Positions 26,141 through 27,829 of a stretch of 27,829 nucleotides of DNA are shown here, in pieces. The notes under the pieces were generated by a model. That model was not told where the DNA came from, searched no databases, and worked only from the letters and a program-made list of their open reading frames with translations. How positions within the stretch are numbered: position 1 is the stretch's first letter; every line of letters starts with the position of its first letter. Position numbers and translations under genes: made by a program. The stretch comes from an uncultured bacterium. Its GTDB lineage: Bacteria; Verrucomicrobiota; Kiritimatiellia; RFP12; UBA1067. The stretch spans positions 1 to 27,829 of the forward strand of contig CACYEO010000186.1 in assembly GCA_902773475.1 (NCBI GenBank), given 5' to 3'.

Positions 26141-26350
26141 ATGCCCCCGGTGAAACAAGAAATTTTTCAGAAAAAGGGTTCTCCAGTGCCGGTGCGTCTC
26201 ACGGAGGAGGAAAAGAAGACGCTGGAATCCATTGCCGACGCCACGGGGCTTACATCCTCCACCCTGATGCGCCTGCTCGTGTCCGCGCTCGTCCGTCAAT
26301 GGCGGATGCGCGGAGCGATTACGCTTCCGCTGAACCTGCGGATCGAGTAG
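26141..26350 (+). CDS. Small ribbon-helix-helix-like protein, possible regulator
   Basis: 69 residues and the only plus-strand gene. I chose ATG 26141, with AGAGG 10 bases upstream; a longer frame from 26066 runs back over the divergent start. GSPVPVRLTEEEKKTLESIA followed by DATGLTSSTLMRLLVSALV has the strand-helix-turn-helix pattern of Arc/CopG (ribbon-helix-helix) proteins: a short basic strand (about 14-20), helix A (21-35), a turn at TGLTSS and helix B (39-54). A basic N-terminus (KQEIFQKKG) could contact DNA. It faces away from the sigma-54 activator across a 68-base AT-rich gap with repeats, so it may control that gene or itself. A strong terminator hairpin follows 3 bases after its stop. 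DNA binding is not proven by the sequence. Confidence 0.68.
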   Translation: MPPVKQEIFQKKGSPVPVRLTEEEKKTLESIADATGLTSSTLMRLLVSALVRQWRMRGAITLPLNLRIE

Positions 26351-26353
26351 ACG

Positions 26354-26379
26354 GCGGCCGGAACGGCCGCACCGCTTTT
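26354..26379 (+). terminator. Intrinsic terminator of the ribbon-helix-helix gene
   Basis: GCGGCCG (26354-26360), loop GAA, CGGCCGC (26364-26370) form a perfect 7-bp GC stem, followed after a few bases by TTTT. It lies directly after the stop codon at 26350. In the other direction it may also help end the convergent gene at 26401, though no clear T-run follows on that strand. Confidence 0.65.
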
Positions 26380-26400
26380 CCGTGCGCACCGCCGCGAGGT

Positions 26401-27829
26401 TCATCCGGCCCCCTCCTCGTTTTTTAGCCGCCTGAGCTTCTCAAGGTTTTTCTTGAGATCCTCAAGGTTTTTCTTGCAATCTTTGCTTAAGAATCCCGGC
26501 CGCGGCATTCTCCCTTGTCTTTCCATTTGTTCCGCTTCTTGTCTCAAGCTCTCCCAAGTGCCGACCGTTCTTTCGCAAACGTCAAGCGCGCAGTCTACCA
26601 CCTCCGGATCCAGTTCCTCGCCCGCCTTTTCCGCGGCTTTGATATAGTCCATGTGTCTATCCATGACATCGATCGCCTTCAGCGGGATTGTGTGATTGAA
26701 GTTATTGTAGGCTTTCTGCGCTCCCTTTTTGAGCGTCTCCACCGTTATCCGGGACTTCACACTCTCCTGGAGCCTTTCACGGTCTTCCTGCGCCTTGGCG
26801 GTCAGGCTTTCCCCGTCAATGCTCTGGAGTCTTTTCTCAATGGCTTTCAAGGTGTCGAGATTGGCGCTGCCGGCTTGGTTCTCCAATTCGCGCAATTCCG
26901 CCATTTCTTTCGTCTCTTTCCACTCTCCGGCGGCGGGGACGCGCAAATCGGGACTTTCGCCGCTGTCTTTCACTTCCAGATTCCTGCTTATCGCGACATA
27001 TCCGCGCTTCGAATACTTCACGGTGTGCTGCCTGCCGGGCTGGATTTCCCTGACACCATTGAATTCCGTTCCATCAAGCAGGCAGACGATCCCGGATTCC
27101 AGTTTCGGCGGATCCAGCAGTATATTCAACGGCTTCCAGACCGGCTCCGGAACTTCGGCTCCTCCACCCTGTTTCACCTCGAAGACTCCTTCCGACTTAT
27201 ATCCGGCGCGCGTGTACTCGTAAGTATACTTGTCCGGCCGCAATTTGAGTCCGACAGTCCACTTCTTGCCGTCCACCTTGCATTCCACATCGCTTCCGAT
27301 TCCATCAGGCAGCCGCACTTCGACGGGAGAGAGTGTGAACATGGCGTCTCTGAGAACCACGGTCTTGCCATCGAAGGTCTTCCCATCGAATTCCCTGTCA
27401 AGCGCGTATGGATCGCATCCGGGTTTTACCGCCGTCCAGACTTCGGGAAACGCATTGGAGTACACAAACAGCTCTGTTTCCCCGACGGGGATTGTTCTGC
27501 CGTCCACCGTTACGTCTGCAGAGCATACGTTGCGGATTTCGCCTACCGTCTTAATGGCGCACAGGTCGTCGATGCGCTTCAGCGCAGCCGATTTCTCTTC
27601 CTCCGGCATTACATCGGCGGCGGCGTTGCGCACGCTATCTTTGACGGTTTCAAGACGCTTCCGGCGGTTGTTCACCGGCAAAAACTGGAATGCCGTCTTC
27701 AATTCGCCGTCAAGCTCCTCTCTCATGCGTTTGACACGCTCGTCGTCATTGCGCTTTCTCTTTTCCAATTCATTGAAATCTTTGGACTCGTACCACTCCC
27801 CGTTGGCCGGAATCTCGTATTCTTTTCCG
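26401..27829 (-). CDS. C-terminal part of a large protein with coiled-coil and PEGA-like repeats, open at right edge
   Basis: The frame is open to the window end (475 residues visible, first full codon at 27828), so the TTG at 27768 is not a reliable start. The visible part begins with a module end (IPANGEWYESKDFNELEKRK), then a helical segment with NRRKRLETVKDSV, a beta module with FVYSNAFPEVWTAVKPGCDP (27468-27409), two PEGA-like units (ECKVDGKKW to RAGYKSEGVFEV, and VCLLDGTEFNGVR to KRGYVAISRNLEV), a second linker VPAAGEWKETKEMAELRELE, and a helical C-terminus rich in Lys and Glu (ending LEKLRRLKNEEGAG). These modules match the extracytoplasmic part of the kinase at 3243-7415 in sequence and order. 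I infer a second kinase of the same type, with its kinase domain beyond the edge, but that domain is not visible. Confidence 0.8.
   Translation of the reverse strand, partial: GKEYEIPANGEWYESKDFNELEKRKRNDDERVKRMREELDGELKTAFQFLPVNNRRKRLETVKDSVRNAAADVMPEEEKSAALKRIDDLCAIKTVGEIRNVCSADVTVDGRTIPVGETELFVYSNAFPEVWTAVKPGCDPYALDREFDGKTFDGKTVVLRDAMFTLSPVEVRLPDGIGSDVECKVDGKKWTVGLKLRPDKYTYEYTRAGYKSEGVFEVKQGGGAEVPEPVWKPLNILLDPPKLESGIVCLLDGTEFNGVREIQPGRQHTVKYSKRGYVAISRNLEVKDSGESPDLRVPAAGEWKETKEMAELRELENQAGSANLDTLKAIEKRLQSIDGESLTAKAQEDRERLQESVKSRITVETLKKGAQKAYNNFNHTIPLKAIDVMDRHMDYIKAAEKAGEELDPEVVDCALDVCERTVGTWESLRQEAEQMERQGRMPRPGFLSKDCKKNLEDLKKNLEKLRRLKNEEGAG

Overview
The window is a high-GC stretch of bacterial chromosome holding one large, tightly packed locus, almost all on the minus strand. 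Features are therefore transcribed from right to left. It encodes an almost complete Tad (tight adherence / Flp type IVc pilus) secretion apparatus wired to a Ser/Thr phospho-signalling set and to sigma-54 transcription. A C10 (streptopain-like) peptidase with CARDB and Listeria-Bacteroides-repeat modules, PEGA-like repeats, FHA-bearing Tad proteins and many Ala-rich signal peptides suggest a member of the PVC group (Kiritimatiellota / Verrucomicrobiota / Lentisphaerota type, perhaps gut-associated). This placement is inference from gene content; no rRNA or other marker gene is present.

Layout from right to left. (1) 27829-26401: C-terminal part of a large protein with coiled-coil and PEGA-like modules, open at the right edge. 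(2) 26141-26350: the only plus-strand gene, a 69-aa ribbon-helix-helix-like protein followed by a strong hairpin. (3) 26072-24195: an FHA-type sigma-54 activator. (4) A first operon starting at a perfect -24/-12 sigma-54 promoter (24176-24161): CpaB, secretin (CpaC/RcpA), FHA-CpaF ATPase, TadB, TadC, a membrane protein with one FHA domain and a membrane protein with two. (5) A second perfect sigma-54 promoter (13791-13776) opening a second operon: two Flp-type prepilins, prepilin peptidase (CpaA/TadV), TadE, TadG, a second TadE-like protein with an in-frame TAA near its natural start, a 121-aa secreted protein, a PP2C phosphatase, a 1390-aa tandem Ser/Thr kinase, a second CpaF-like ATPase and finally the C10 peptidase, which runs off the left edge.

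How they probably work together: the FHA-sigma-54 activator switches on both operons through the two matching promoters. CpaB, secretin, CpaF, TadB/C, the pilins, pseudopilins and prepilin peptidase build the pilus. The kinase and phosphatase set the phosphothreonine state read by five FHA domains, on the activator, on the motor ATPase and on two inner-membrane proteins. The sequence directly shows the domains, gene order, overlaps and promoters; phosphorylation control of assembly is inference. No CpaE/TadZ-type localiser gene and no TadD were found in the window. There is no stretch over 300 bases without a gene; the longest gap, 118 bases at 13761-13878, holds the second sigma-54 promoter. 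No tRNA, rRNA, CRISPR array or insertion sequence was seen.
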